DNA from: DATGLW01 sp035293965
Lineage (GTDB): Bacteria > Actinomycetota > Acidimicrobiia > Acidimicrobiales > RAAP-2
Assembly: GCA_035293965.1 (NCBI GenBank)
Contig: DATGLW010000138.1
Span: 1 to 64,000, forward strand
Direction of reading: 5' to 3'
Length of the DNA: 64,000 nucleotides
Shown here: one piece after another, positions 50,463-61,634 of the stretch
Position numbering within the stretch: position 1 is the first letter of the stretch
How the letters are laid out: each line of letters starts with the position of its first letter
Notes under the pieces: generated by a model
Database searches by the model: none
The model's input: only the letters and a program-made list of their open reading frames with translations
Told to the model about the DNA's origin: nothing
Made by a program: the position numbers and the translations under genes

Positions 50463-51470
50463 GTGAGGTACGTCGAGGCCGCCGGCCTCCGGGTCTCGAA
50501 GGTCGGCCTCGGGGCCTGGCAGTTCGGCTCGTCGGAATGGGGCTACGGGCGCCACTACGCGGAGGCGGTGGCGCCGGCCATCGTCCGGCGATCCCTCGAG
50601 GCCGGGGTCAACCTGGTCGACACGGCCGAGCTCTACGGCTTCGGTCGCTCGGAGCGCATCGTGGGCAGGGCGCTCGGCGACCGGCGTGACGAGTGGGTGG
50701 TGGCGACGAAGCTCTTCCCGGTCGTGCCGGTCGACCCGGTGGTGCGGCAGCGGGCTCGTGCCAGCCTGCGCCGGCTCGGCACCGACCGCGTCGACCTGTA
50801 CCAGCTGCACTGGCCCAACCCGGTCGTCCCCCTCGGCGCCACCATGGCAGCGCTGGGCCGGCTGCAGGCCGACGGGCTGATCCGCCACGTCGGGGTGAGC
50901 AATTTCTCGCTCGAGCAGTGGCGCGCGGCCGAGGCTGCCCTCGGGGCGCCGGTGGTCACCAACCAGGTCCGCTACAGCCTCCTCGACCGCCGTCCCGAGG
51001 CAGAGCTCGTTCCCCATGCCGCGGCCGGCGACCGGATCGTGGTCGCCTACAGCCCGCTCGGCCAGGGGTTGCTGTCGGGTCGCTACGACGAGGAGCACCG
51101 GCCCGGTGGCTGGCGAGGCCGGACGCCGGCCTTCTTGACCGAGAACCTCCGGCGCCTCCGGCCCCTCCTCGACGTCATGCGCCAAGTGGCTGCGGCCCAC
51201 GACGCCACCTGCGCCCAGGTTGCGCTGGCGTGGCTGGTGCGCCAGCCCAACGTGGTGGTCATCCCCGGCGCCGCCTCGGTCGACCAGGCGGTGGCCAATG
51301 CCGAGGCGGCCGACCTCGAGCTGTCCGACGACGAGGACGCGGCCCTCCGTGCCGCGTCGGGCGCCTACCGGCCCGTGACCGGCCCGGCGGCCCTGCTGCC
51401 CATGGCAGCCGAGCGCGCCGCCAGGGTGGCGTCGCGGGTCCGGACCGCGGCGCGGGCCCTGCGCTCGTAG
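50463..51470 (+). CDS. Aldo/keto reductase
   Basis: A 335-residue TIM-barrel NADPH oxidoreductase. It starts with VSKVGLGAWQFGSSEWGYG; the catalytic Asp and Tyr are in NLVDTAELYGFGRSE, the Lys in WVVATKLFPV, the His region in LYQLHWPNP, and the cofactor end in VVVIPGAASVDQAVANAEA. It resembles the voltage-gated-channel beta-subunit/YajO subgroup; the substrate is unknown. The GTG start is 28 bases after the SDR gene, so the two may be co-transcribed. Confidence 0.9.
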   Translation: MRYVEAAGLRVSKVGLGAWQFGSSEWGYGRHYAEAVAPAIVRRSLEAGVNLVDTAELYGFGRSERIVGRALGDRRDEWVVATKLFPVVPVDPVVRQRARASLRRLGTDRVDLYQLHWPNPVVPLGATMAALGRLQADGLIRHVGVSNFSLEQWRAAEAALGAPVVTNQVRYSLLDRRPEAELVPHAAAGDRIVVAYSPLGQGLLSGRYDEEHRPGGWRGRTPAFLTENLRRLRPLLDVMRQVAAAHDATCAQVALAWLVRQPNVVVIPGAASVDQAVANAEAADLELSDDEDAALRAASGAYRPVTGPAALLPMAAERAARVASRVRTAARALRS

Positions 51471-51577
51471 GGCCGGCATCCCGCCGCCAACGACCGGCGG
51501 GATCGCCCACGTGTCGGCCGGCGGCGCCGTCCCGCAGGCGGAGGGGCGGGCATCCCGGGGCCAACGGCCCGTGCCGG

Positions 51578-51583
51578 TAGTCT
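51578..51583 (+). promoter_or_regulatory. -10-like TAGTCT box of the lpd operon
   Basis: TAGTCT ends exactly 8 bases before a GTG that opens a 32-codon ORF running into lpd, the same spacing as the other leaderless boxes here. Confidence 0.55.
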
Positions 51584-51591
51584 GAAGGAAC

Positions 51592-51690
51592 GTGCGGGGC
51601 GGCAGCGCGCGCGACGGCCAGAGCTTGCCCTCGCGCCGCATGCACGGGTACGCAAGGGGGGGCTGGCCGGACGACGAGGAGGCACCATGA
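51592..51690 (+). CDS. Small leader ORF overlapping the lpd start
   Basis: A 32-residue ORF, GTG start, basic N-terminal half (RGGSARDGQSLPSRR) and acidic end (PDDEEAP). Its TGA overlaps the lpd ATG (ATGA), and the lpd ribosome site GAGGAGG lies within its last codons. The distance of its GTG to TAGTCT fits leaderless translation, which would then couple lpd-E2 expression to the reading of this ORF. There is no homology clue; translation is inferred. Confidence 0.5.
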   Translation: MRGGSARDGQSLPSRRMHGYARGGWPDDEEAP

Positions 51691-53108
51691 CGACGACGGG
51701 GGCAACCGAGTTCGACGTCGTCGTGATCGGCGGCGGTCCCGGCGGGTACGCCACGGCTCTCTACGGCGCCCTCGCCGGGTTGTCGGTGGCCGTGGTCGAG
51801 CGTGACAAGGTCGGGGGGACCTGCCTGCACCGGGGCTGCGTGCCGGCAAAGGAGTTCCTCGAGACGGCGGCCGTCTACCGGACCGTGTCGGGTGCGGGGG
51901 AGTTCGGCATCACCGCCACCCCGGGCGCGGTGGACTTCTCGGTGAGCCAGGACCGCAAGAACGCCGTCGTGGACCAGCTCTTCCGGGGCCTCCAGGGCTT
52001 GATGCGGGGCCGGAGGATCACCACGTTCTCGGGCACGGGCACGTTGCTGCCAGGGCGCCGGGTCCGGGTGGTCGAGGGCCCCCACGCCGGCACCGAGGTG
52101 GTGGGCCGCAACGTGGTGCTCGCCACCGGGTCGGTGCCGCGCACCCTGCCCGGCCTTCCCGTCGACGGGCGCGTGGTGCTGACCTCCGACGAGTTCCTCG
52201 ACCTCCGTCGGCTCCCCAGGTCGGTGGCGGTGGTCGGCGGCGGGGTCGTCGGGTGCGAGTTCGCCTCGCTCCTGTCGGACCTCGGTTCGAGGGTCACCAT
52301 CTTGGAGTTCCTGCCGAGCATCCTTGCCGGTTGCGACGAGGACGTCACGCAGGTCGTGCTGCGGTCGTTCCGCAAGCGTGGCATCGAGGTCCTGACCGGC
52401 GTGGAGGTGCGTGGCCACGAGCCGCGGGCCGACGGCGGCACGGTGGTCGGCTTCGGCGACGGCCAGCAGCTCGACGTCGAGGCCGTGGTCGTGTCGGTGG
52501 GGAGGCGGCCGCGCACCGAGGGACTGCTCGCCGAGGGGACCGGGGTCGAGCTCGATCGCAACGGCTTCGTGGTGGCCGATCCCTACCAGCGGACCGGGGC
52601 CGAGGGGGTGTGGGCCGTCGGCGACCTGGTCGCAGGCTCCCCGCAGCTGGCGCACGTCGGTTTCGCCGAGGCGATCGTGGCCGTGCGCTGCATGCTCGGT
52701 GAGCCCGTCACCCCGGTCGACTACGACCGGGTTCCGTGGGCCATCTACACCCACCCCGAGGTGGCCTATGCCGGCCTGACCGAGGCGCAGGCGATCGAGC
52801 GGGGGTTCGACGTGGTGACCAAGCGCGATCCCTTCGGCGGCAACAGCCGTGCACGCATCATCGGCGACACCGACGGGCTGGTGAAGGTCGTCGCCGAGCG
52901 GCAGCCCGATGGCTCCGCGGGGCGGATCCTCGGCGTGCACCTGGTCGGCCCGTGGGTCACCGAGCAACTCGGTGCGGGCTACCTCGCCGTCAACTGGGAG
53001 GCCACGCCGAGCGATGTCGGATATCTCGTCCAGCCGCACCCGTCCCTCTCCGAGACCTTCGGCGAGACGGTGCTGGCGCTGACCGGAAGGGGATTGCACG
53101 TTGGCTGA
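51687..53108 (+). CDS. lpd: Dihydrolipoyl dehydrogenase (E3)
   Basis: FAD/NAD disulfide oxidoreductase reoxidising the lipoyl groups of 2-oxoacid dehydrogenases, 473 residues. FAD motif VVVIGGGPGGYATALYGA, redox disulfide GGTCLHRGCVPAKEFLE (C-x4-C), NAD motif VAVVGGGVVGCEFASLLSD, VWAVGDLVAG, and the C-terminal active base HPSLSETFGETV. The ATG has GAGGAGG upstream within a small leader ORF. Its 3' end overlaps the E2 gene by 8 bases. It serves E2 and AceE and possibly other complexes. Confidence 0.96.
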   Translation: MTTTGATEFDVVVIGGGPGGYATALYGALAGLSVAVVERDKVGGTCLHRGCVPAKEFLETAAVYRTVSGAGEFGITATPGAVDFSVSQDRKNAVVDQLFRGLQGLMRGRRITTFSGTGTLLPGRRVRVVEGPHAGTEVVGRNVVLATGSVPRTLPGLPVDGRVVLTSDEFLDLRRLPRSVAVVGGGVVGCEFASLLSDLGSRVTILEFLPSILAGCDEDVTQVVLRSFRKRGIEVLTGVEVRGHEPRADGGTVVGFGDGQQLDVEAVVVSVGRRPRTEGLLAEGTGVELDRNGFVVADPYQRTGAEGVWAVGDLVAGSPQLAHVGFAEAIVAVRCMLGEPVTPVDYDRVPWAIYTHPEVAYAGLTEAQAIERGFDVVTKRDPFGGNSRARIIGDTDGLVKVVAERQPDGSAGRILGVHLVGPWVTEQLGAGYLAVNWEATPSDVGYLVQPHPSLSETFGETVLALTGRGLHVG

Positions 53109-54801
53109 TGTCACGATGCCGCAACTGGGTGAGACGGTCACCGAGGGCACGATCACCCGTTGGATGAAGGCCGTCGGCGACACCGTGGCCCGCGACGAGC
53201 CCCTGTTCGAGGTGTCGACGGACAAGGTCGACTCCGAGGTGCCGTCGCCGGCCGACGGCGTGCTCCGCGAGATCCTGGTCCCCGAGGGCGAGACGGTCGA
53301 AGTGGGCGCCCGGCTCGCCGTCATCGGCGAGGCGGGCGCCGGTGTGCCCGCTGGGGCTGCACCCGCTGCGCCCTCGCCCGCCGCCGCGGCACCGCCGCCG
53401 CCCCCGCCCGCCGCCGCGCCTCCTCCTCCCACCTCGCCCCCGACTGCGGCTGCACCGCCGCCGCAGATGCAGCCCCCTGCGCCGGCACCCCCGGCACCTC
53501 CGCCCGCCACAGCGGCACCGCCACCTCCGCCCGCCGCTCCGGCGCCTCCGCCGACGTGGCAACCTTCCGAGCCGGCCATCGTCTGGGCACCGCCACCTGC
53601 GAGCCCCCCGCCGGCCGCGCCACCACCGCCGGCCCCTGGCGCCTCGGCCCCCGGCGGGTCGCGCCCCGAGGACGCTCGCATCCTGTCGCCGGTGGTCCGG
53701 CGGCTCCTGGCCGAGAACGGCATCGACCCCAGCCAGGTGACGGGCACCGGGCTCGGCGGTCGCATCACCCGCGAGGACGTGCTCGCCTACCTCGATGCAC
53801 GTCGCGGGGCACCGGCGACTGCGCCCGCGCCCACCACCTCGCCCGCGCCGGCCACCCCGCCCCCGGTCGCGCCTGCGGCCCCGCCGGCTGCCGCACCCCG
53901 ATCGCAGCCGGAGGCCGCCACCGTCCAGGCGCCCCCTCCTCCGCCGCAGATGCAGCCGCCTGCGGCGGCAACTCCGCCGGCTGCCGTGGCCGTACCGCCT
54001 CCCGCGGTGGCGCCGACGCCTGCCGCGTCTCCGGCTCCCTCGGTGCCCCGCGCGGCACCCGGGCCCTCGTTGCCGACCTTCCGCCAGGCGGGCGAGCGCG
54101 TCGTGCCCTTCTCGAACATGCGCCGGCGCACTGCAGAGCACATGGTCCGTTCCAAGGCGACGTCACCTCACGCGTTCATCGCCTACGAGACGGACTTCGA
54201 GAACGTCGAACGGGTCCGCAAGGAGTGGGGGTCCCGCTTCCGGGCAGAGGAGGGCTTCTCGCTCACCTACCTGCCCTTCGTGGCCAGGGCGACGGTCGAG
54301 GCGCTGCGCGATTTTCCCAACCTCAACGCGTCGGTGGTCGAGGACGCGCTCGTGGTCCACCAGCAGATCAACCTCGGCATCGCCGTCGACCTCGACCACG
54401 AGGGTCTCATCGTGCCCGTCATCCACCGGGCCGAGGAGGTGACGCTCCGGGGGATCGCCCGGCGGATCCGCGACGTCGCCGACCGGGCCCGCTCGCGCCA
54501 GCTGACCGCCGACGACATCTCGAGCGGCACGTTCTCGATCACCAACGACGGTCCCTTCGGGAGCTACTTCACCGTGCCGATCATCAACCAGCCACAGGTG
54601 GCGATCCTGGCCACCGACGGCGTCAAGCGCCGCCCCGTCGTCGTGACGCTGCCCGACGGTACCGAGTCGATCGCCATCCACTCGATGGGGCTCCTCGGCA
54701 TGAGCTGGGACCACCGGGCCGTCGACGGCGCGTACGTCGCCACCTTCCTGGCTCGGGTGGCCGGCCTGCTCGCCACGCGCGACTGGGCCGCCGAGCTCTA
54801 A
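53101..54801 (+). CDS. Dihydrolipoamide acyltransferase (E2) of a 2-oxoacid dehydrogenase
   Basis: A 566-residue E2. A single lipoyl domain (about 1-78) has VTMPQLGETVTEGTITRWM and the lipoyl-lysine at K42 in STDKVDSE. A very long Ala/Pro linker (about 80-190) follows, then the E3-binding domain (about 197-235: RILSPVVRRLLAENGIDPSQ), a second Ala/Pro linker, and the catalytic domain with NMRRRTAEHMVRSKATSPH, SGTFSITNDGPFGSYFTVPI and the active site SWDHRAVDGAY. TTG start inside the lpd end, with GGAAGGGG upstream. It could be the acetyltransferase for AceE or the succinyltransferase (SucB); neighbours do not decide. Confidence 0.93.
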   Translation: MADVTMPQLGETVTEGTITRWMKAVGDTVARDEPLFEVSTDKVDSEVPSPADGVLREILVPEGETVEVGARLAVIGEAGAGVPAGAAPAAPSPAAAAPPPPPPAAAPPPPTSPPTAAAPPPQMQPPAPAPPAPPPATAAPPPPPAAPAPPPTWQPSEPAIVWAPPPASPPPAAPPPPAPGASAPGGSRPEDARILSPVVRRLLAENGIDPSQVTGTGLGGRITREDVLAYLDARRGAPATAPAPTTSPAPATPPPVAPAAPPAAAPRSQPEAATVQAPPPPPQMQPPAAATPPAAVAVPPPAVAPTPAASPAPSVPRAAPGPSLPTFRQAGERVVPFSNMRRRTAEHMVRSKATSPHAFIAYETDFENVERVRKEWGSRFRAEEGFSLTYLPFVARATVEALRDFPNLNASVVEDALVVHQQINLGIAVDLDHEGLIVPVIHRAEEVTLRGIARRIRDVADRARSRQLTADDISSGTFSITNDGPFGSYFTVPIINQPQVAILATDGVKRRPVVVTLPDGTESIAIHSMGLLGMSWDHRAVDGAYVATFLARVAGLLATRDWAAEL

Positions 54802-54812
54802 GGCGGCGCACC

Positions 54813-56531
54813 GTGCTCCACGTGCGCCGGCTCGGGCGTGTCCGCTACCGCGACGCGCTCGCCCTCCAGCACGCCTTGGCTGCGCGGGCCGAGCACGACT
54901 ACCTGCTCGTGCTCGAGCACCCGCACGTCTACACCCTGGGGGTGCGAGCGGACCCTGCGCACGTGCTCGTGGCGCCTGAATCGGTCGGGGCCGAGCTGGT
55001 CCGTGCCGACCGGGGAGGGGACGTCACCTACCACGGGCCGGGCCAGGTCGTCGTGTACCCGATCGTGACCGTGCCCGCGGACCCTGGCGCCGGCCCGCGC
55101 CACGTCGCGCAGGTGGAGCAGCTGGTGGTGGGCGCCCTCGAGGACCTCGGGGTGGCCGCGGCCGTGGGCGGCGTGGGGACCGTGGCCGGCTATCCGGGCG
55201 TCTGGGTCGATCCCGCGGGCGAGCGGCCCCGCAAGGTGGCGGCGGTCGGGGTGCGGACCGTGCGGGTGGGGCCCGGCCGCCGGCGGACCCTGCACGGCAT
55301 CGCCCTCAACGTCGACTGTGACCTGTCGATGTTCGGCCACATCGTGCCGTGCGGCATCGCCGACCGGGCGGTGACCTCGCTCCGGGCCGAGGGTGCAGCG
55401 GTCGCCCTCGACGACGTCGTCGACGCCATCGTGGCCCGCGCCGTCGGGGTGTGGGGGCGCCATGGGGTCGACGATCGCTCGGTGAGCCCCCCGCCGGCGG
55501 GGGGTGGCACCGCTTGTCCGGAGGAACGGGCTCCCTTCCGTCGCCTCAGGCAGGCCGGCGTGGACCTGGATCACGCCCTCGACGCGGGCGCGCGCAAGCC
55601 CTCATGGCTGCGCGCTCCGGTCCGGATGGGCCGCCCGTACCTCACCTTGGCTCGGACGATCCACGACCTCGGTTTGGTGACGGTGTGCGAGGAGGCGGGC
55701 TGCCCGAACATCTACGAGTGCTGGGCCGAGGGCACCGCCACGTTCATGGTCAACGGCTCGCGTTGCACCCGGGCGTGCGGGTTCTGCCTCGTCGACACCC
55801 GCCGTCCCCTGCCGCTCGACCCCGGCGAGCCGGCCCGGGTGGCCGAGGCCGTGGCGCGCATGGGGCTGGCTCACGCGGTGGTGACCTGTGTCGCCCGCGA
55901 CGACCTGCCCGACGGGGGGGCGGGCGCGCTCGCGGCCACCGTCGAGGCGATCCGCAGCCGGAGGCCGGGAACGACGGTCGAGGTGCTCGTCTCGGACTGC
56001 AAGGGGGACCCGGCAGCCTTGCAGCGGATCTTCGACGTCCGGCCCGACGTGCTCAACCACAACATCGAGACAGTGGCGCGCCTGCAGCGGGCGGTCCGCC
56101 CCTCGGCCGGGTACGCCAGGAGCCTGGCCGTGCTCGCCAGGGCGGCCGACGCCGGGTTGGTGGTCAAGTCGGGGTTGATGGTCGGGCTTGGCGAGTCGGA
56201 GGACGAGGTGGTGAGCACGCTGGCCGACCTGCGGGCGGTCGGGGTGTCGATCGCCACCATCGGCCAGTACCTCCGGCCGAGCCGCTCGCACCTGCCCGTG
56301 GCACGCTGGTGGACGCCCGAGGAGCTGCGCCGGCTGGGCGACGCGGGCCGCCGCCTCGGCCTGGCCCACGTGGAGGCGTCACCCCTCACCCGCTCGAGCT
56401 ACCACGCCCGCCAGGCAGCCGCCGCTGCGGCTGGGAGTGGGGCGATGCCGGCTGGCGGTGTGCCTGCTACCGGCGGGACTGCGGTGCCGGTGCCCGTCTC
56501 ATTCCGGCGTTCCGGTTTCCCTGCCGCCTGA
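54813..56531 (+). CDS. Octanoyltransferase-lipoyl synthase fusion (LipB-LipA)
   Basis: One uninterrupted 572-residue frame. Residues ~1-220 are LipB, which moves octanoyl from ACP to lipoyl domains: EHPHVYTLGVRA, RGGDVTYHGPGQVVVYPI, the Lys in RKVAAVGVR and the catalytic Cys in NVDCDLSMFGHIVPCG. A linker (~220-260) has no stop. Residues ~262-545 are LipA: RKPSWLRAP, the auxiliary cluster CEEAGCPNIYEC, the radical-SAM motif CTRACGFC, GLMVGLGESEDEV and LTRSSYHA. LipA needs sequence upstream of any ATG (the first is after WLRAP), so a fused product is likely, though an internal GTG at ~55560 could make LipA alone. GTG start 11 bases after E2. Confidence 0.88.
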   Translation: MLHVRRLGRVRYRDALALQHALAARAEHDYLLVLEHPHVYTLGVRADPAHVLVAPESVGAELVRADRGGDVTYHGPGQVVVYPIVTVPADPGAGPRHVAQVEQLVVGALEDLGVAAAVGGVGTVAGYPGVWVDPAGERPRKVAAVGVRTVRVGPGRRRTLHGIALNVDCDLSMFGHIVPCGIADRAVTSLRAEGAAVALDDVVDAIVARAVGVWGRHGVDDRSVSPPPAGGGTACPEERAPFRRLRQAGVDLDHALDAGARKPSWLRAPVRMGRPYLTLARTIHDLGLVTVCEEAGCPNIYECWAEGTATFMVNGSRCTRACGFCLVDTRRPLPLDPGEPARVAEAVARMGLAHAVVTCVARDDLPDGGAGALAATVEAIRSRRPGTTVEVLVSDCKGDPAALQRIFDVRPDVLNHNIETVARLQRAVRPSAGYARSLAVLARAADAGLVVKSGLMVGLGESEDEVVSTLADLRAVGVSIATIGQYLRPSRSHLPVARWWTPEELRRLGDAGRRLGLAHVEASPLTRSSYHARQAAAAAAGSGAMPAGGVPATGGTAVPVPVSFRRSGFPAA

Positions 56532-56556
56532 CCCCCTGCCGCCTGACCCCCTGCCG
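56520..56556. repeat. 15-base tandem repeat across the lipA stop
   Basis: Two full copies of cctgccgcctgaccc and a partial third. The stop codon is in copy one and an identical tga, in the same frame, is in copy two. Confidence 0.95.
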
Positions 56557-56626
56557 TGGCCGGCTGGCCGCCGACGCGCGCCAACCCGGGCCGCGCGCCG
56601 GCCTGCGCACGCCCGCCTGCGGGAAG

Positions 56627-57307
56627 TCAGGTGCGCTGGGCGACGTGCTGGGTCCAGGCCGAGCCGTCCCAGTAGCGCAGGGTGTCGGGGGCGCCACTCG
56701 GGTCCGGGAGCCACCCGGGCGGGGGTGGTGGAGCGACCGGCGCCCCGGCAGGTGCCGCCGGGGCCTGGTTGGGGGCCGAGGTGGCGGTGGCCACCGCGCC
56801 CCGGGCGGGGGTGGCGCCAGGCGCGTGCGCAGGGGCGTGCGCGGGGCCGCTCGCAGCTGCAGCTGCGTGCGGCGCGGCCCGCAGGACCTCGGCGCTGCTC
56901 GGCACCGAGGAGGGCGCTGCCGAAGCGGGTGCAGCCTGGGGCGCCCGGTCCTGCTGGTCCGCGGCGCCCGGCGGCGCGGTGCGCGGGGACGAGGCGGCCT
57001 GGGGGGCGGAGAAGGCCGAGGACACCGAGTCGAACCCTGCGAAGGGGTCCGACGCCGGGCCGGGGCCGCCGCCTGCGGGACCGCCGCCGGCCAGCTCGGA
57101 GACCTCGCCGTAGTAGGAGGTGGCCGTCGGGGCCTGACCGGCAGCGGGCGCTTTCGCCGGCGCGTTCCGGCGCCGGTAGAGCACCACGGTCACGATCAAC
57201 AGCACCACGACGACGGCGAGGATCGCGAGCTCGATGATCTTCGTCGAGTTGGAGAGTGCTGCGAGCACGGTCGCCCCCGTGGTCGTTCCGCCGATATTGG
57301 TTCCCAT
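56627..57307 (-). CDS. Membrane protein with C-terminal DUF2510 domain
   Basis: A 226-residue protein with one N-terminal transmembrane helix (about residues 22-45: IIELAILAVVVVLLIVTVVL), a basic stop-transfer YRRR, a long Ala/Pro/Ser-rich region and a C-terminal DUF2510 motif PPGWLPDPSGAPDTLRYWDG followed by SAWTQHV. DUF2510 is a short actinobacterial motif of unknown function at the ends of membrane proteins. The ATG is fixed by a TAGCGT box 6 bases upstream on its strand. It is convergent with the LipB-LipA gene. Confidence 0.85.
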   Translation of the reverse strand: MGTNIGGTTTGATVLAALSNSTKIIELAILAVVVVLLIVTVVLYRRRNAPAKAPAAGQAPTATSYYGEVSELAGGGPAGGGPGPASDPFAGFDSVSSAFSAPQAASSPRTAPPGAADQQDRAPQAAPASAAPSSVPSSAEVLRAAPHAAAAASGPAHAPAHAPGATPARGAVATATSAPNQAPAAPAGAPVAPPPPPGWLPDPSGAPDTLRYWDGSAWTQHVAQRT

Positions 57308-57313
57308 GCTCGC

Positions 57314-57319
57314 ACGCTA
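57314..57319 (-). promoter_or_regulatory. -10-like TAGCGT box, leaderless promoter
   Basis: Reads TAGCGT on the minus strand, 6 bases before the ATG of the DUF2510 gene. Confidence 0.5.
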
Positions 57320-57365
57320 CTGCCGGTCGCAATCGGGGTCAACGACCCCCGCTGCTCGGGACCCC

Positions 57366-60884
<3,519 letters not shown>

Positions 60885-60891
60885 CGCAGGA

Positions 60892-60897
60892 AGGCTA
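60892..60897 (-). promoter_or_regulatory. -10-like TAGCCT box, leaderless promoter of metH
   Basis: Reads TAGCCT on the minus strand, 7 bases before the metH ATG. Confidence 0.55.
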
Positions 60898-61028
60898 CCG
60901 GCCGCGCGAGCGCATACCGGCCACGAGCAGGTCCGCCCCCGCCCGCGCGCCGGGTTCCCGGGCAGGACGCGCCGGCAAGGGGCGTTCCAGCCTGCTCGTG
61001 GGCCAGAGGCGCGCTGCGTGCCGGGCAG

Positions 61029-61034
61029 TACGAT
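61029..61034 (+). promoter_or_regulatory. -10-like TACGAT box, leaderless promoter
   Basis: TACGAT ends 8 bases before the GTG of the adenosyltransferase gene. It is identical in sequence and spacing to the box at 49659. Confidence 0.55.
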
Positions 61035-61042
61035 CGCCCCCT

Positions 61043-61627
61043 GTGCGCATCTACACGCGCAAGGGCGACGACGGCACGACGGGCCTGCTCTTCGGCGGCC
61101 GGGTGCCGAAGAGCTCGGCTCGCATCGAGCTCAACGGAGCCGTCGACGAGGCGCAGGCCGCGATGGGCATGGCCAGGGCCGAGGCGGAGCGTGGCTCGGA
61201 GCTCGACGATCTCCTCGTGGGCCTCGAGCGTGACCTGTACGTCCTCATGGCCGAGGTCGCCACCGAGCAACGAAACCGCTCGAAACTGGTGGAAGGGGTG
61301 ACCCTCGTGACGCCCGCCATGGTGGCAGGGCTCGAGCAGCGGATCGACGACCTGAGCGCACGCTTCGCCATGCCCACTGAGTTCGTGGTGCCGGGCCAGA
61401 ACCGGCGCTCGGCTGCCCTCGACCTGGCGCGTACGGTCGTGCGGCGGGCCGAGCGCCTCCACGCGGGGGAGCCCATCGCCGGCTCGCAGGTGGGCCCCTA
61501 CCTGAACCGCCTGTCGGACCTGCTGTGGACCATGGCCAGATGGCAGGAGGGTGACGAGCACCTGGCGGCCCGGCGCCAGCAGCGCCGAGCACGCAGTCCC
61601 CGTTCGCCCGGAACAGAGGGAGCGTGA
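61043..61627 (+). CDS. Cob(I)alamin adenosyltransferase, PduO type
   Basis: Converts cob(I)alamin with ATP to adenosylcobalamin, 194 residues. The ATP-binding N-terminus is RIYTRKGDDGTTGLLFGGRV, followed by ELNGAVDEAQAAMGMAR, the helix bundle ERDLYVLMAEVA and the conserved FVVPGQNRRSAALDLARTVVRRAER with the substrate arginines, then YLNRLSDLLWTMAR. The GTG is fixed by a TACGAT box 8 bases upstream. It sits back to back with metH, a cobalamin user, and 7 bases before the aminopeptidase gene. Adenosylcobalamin users are not in the window. Confidence 0.95.
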   Translation: MRIYTRKGDDGTTGLLFGGRVPKSSARIELNGAVDEAQAAMGMARAEAERGSELDDLLVGLERDLYVLMAEVATEQRNRSKLVEGVTLVTPAMVAGLEQRIDDLSARFAMPTEFVVPGQNRRSAALDLARTVVRRAERLHAGEPIAGSQVGPYLNRLSDLLWTMARWQEGDEHLAARRQQRRARSPRSPGTEGA

Positions 61628-61634
61628 CCGCTCG

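Noticed and set aside
60885..61042. Cobalamin riboswitch upstream of metH
   Set aside because: The spacer is short, -10 boxes abut both start codons, and no B12-box-like sequence was seen.
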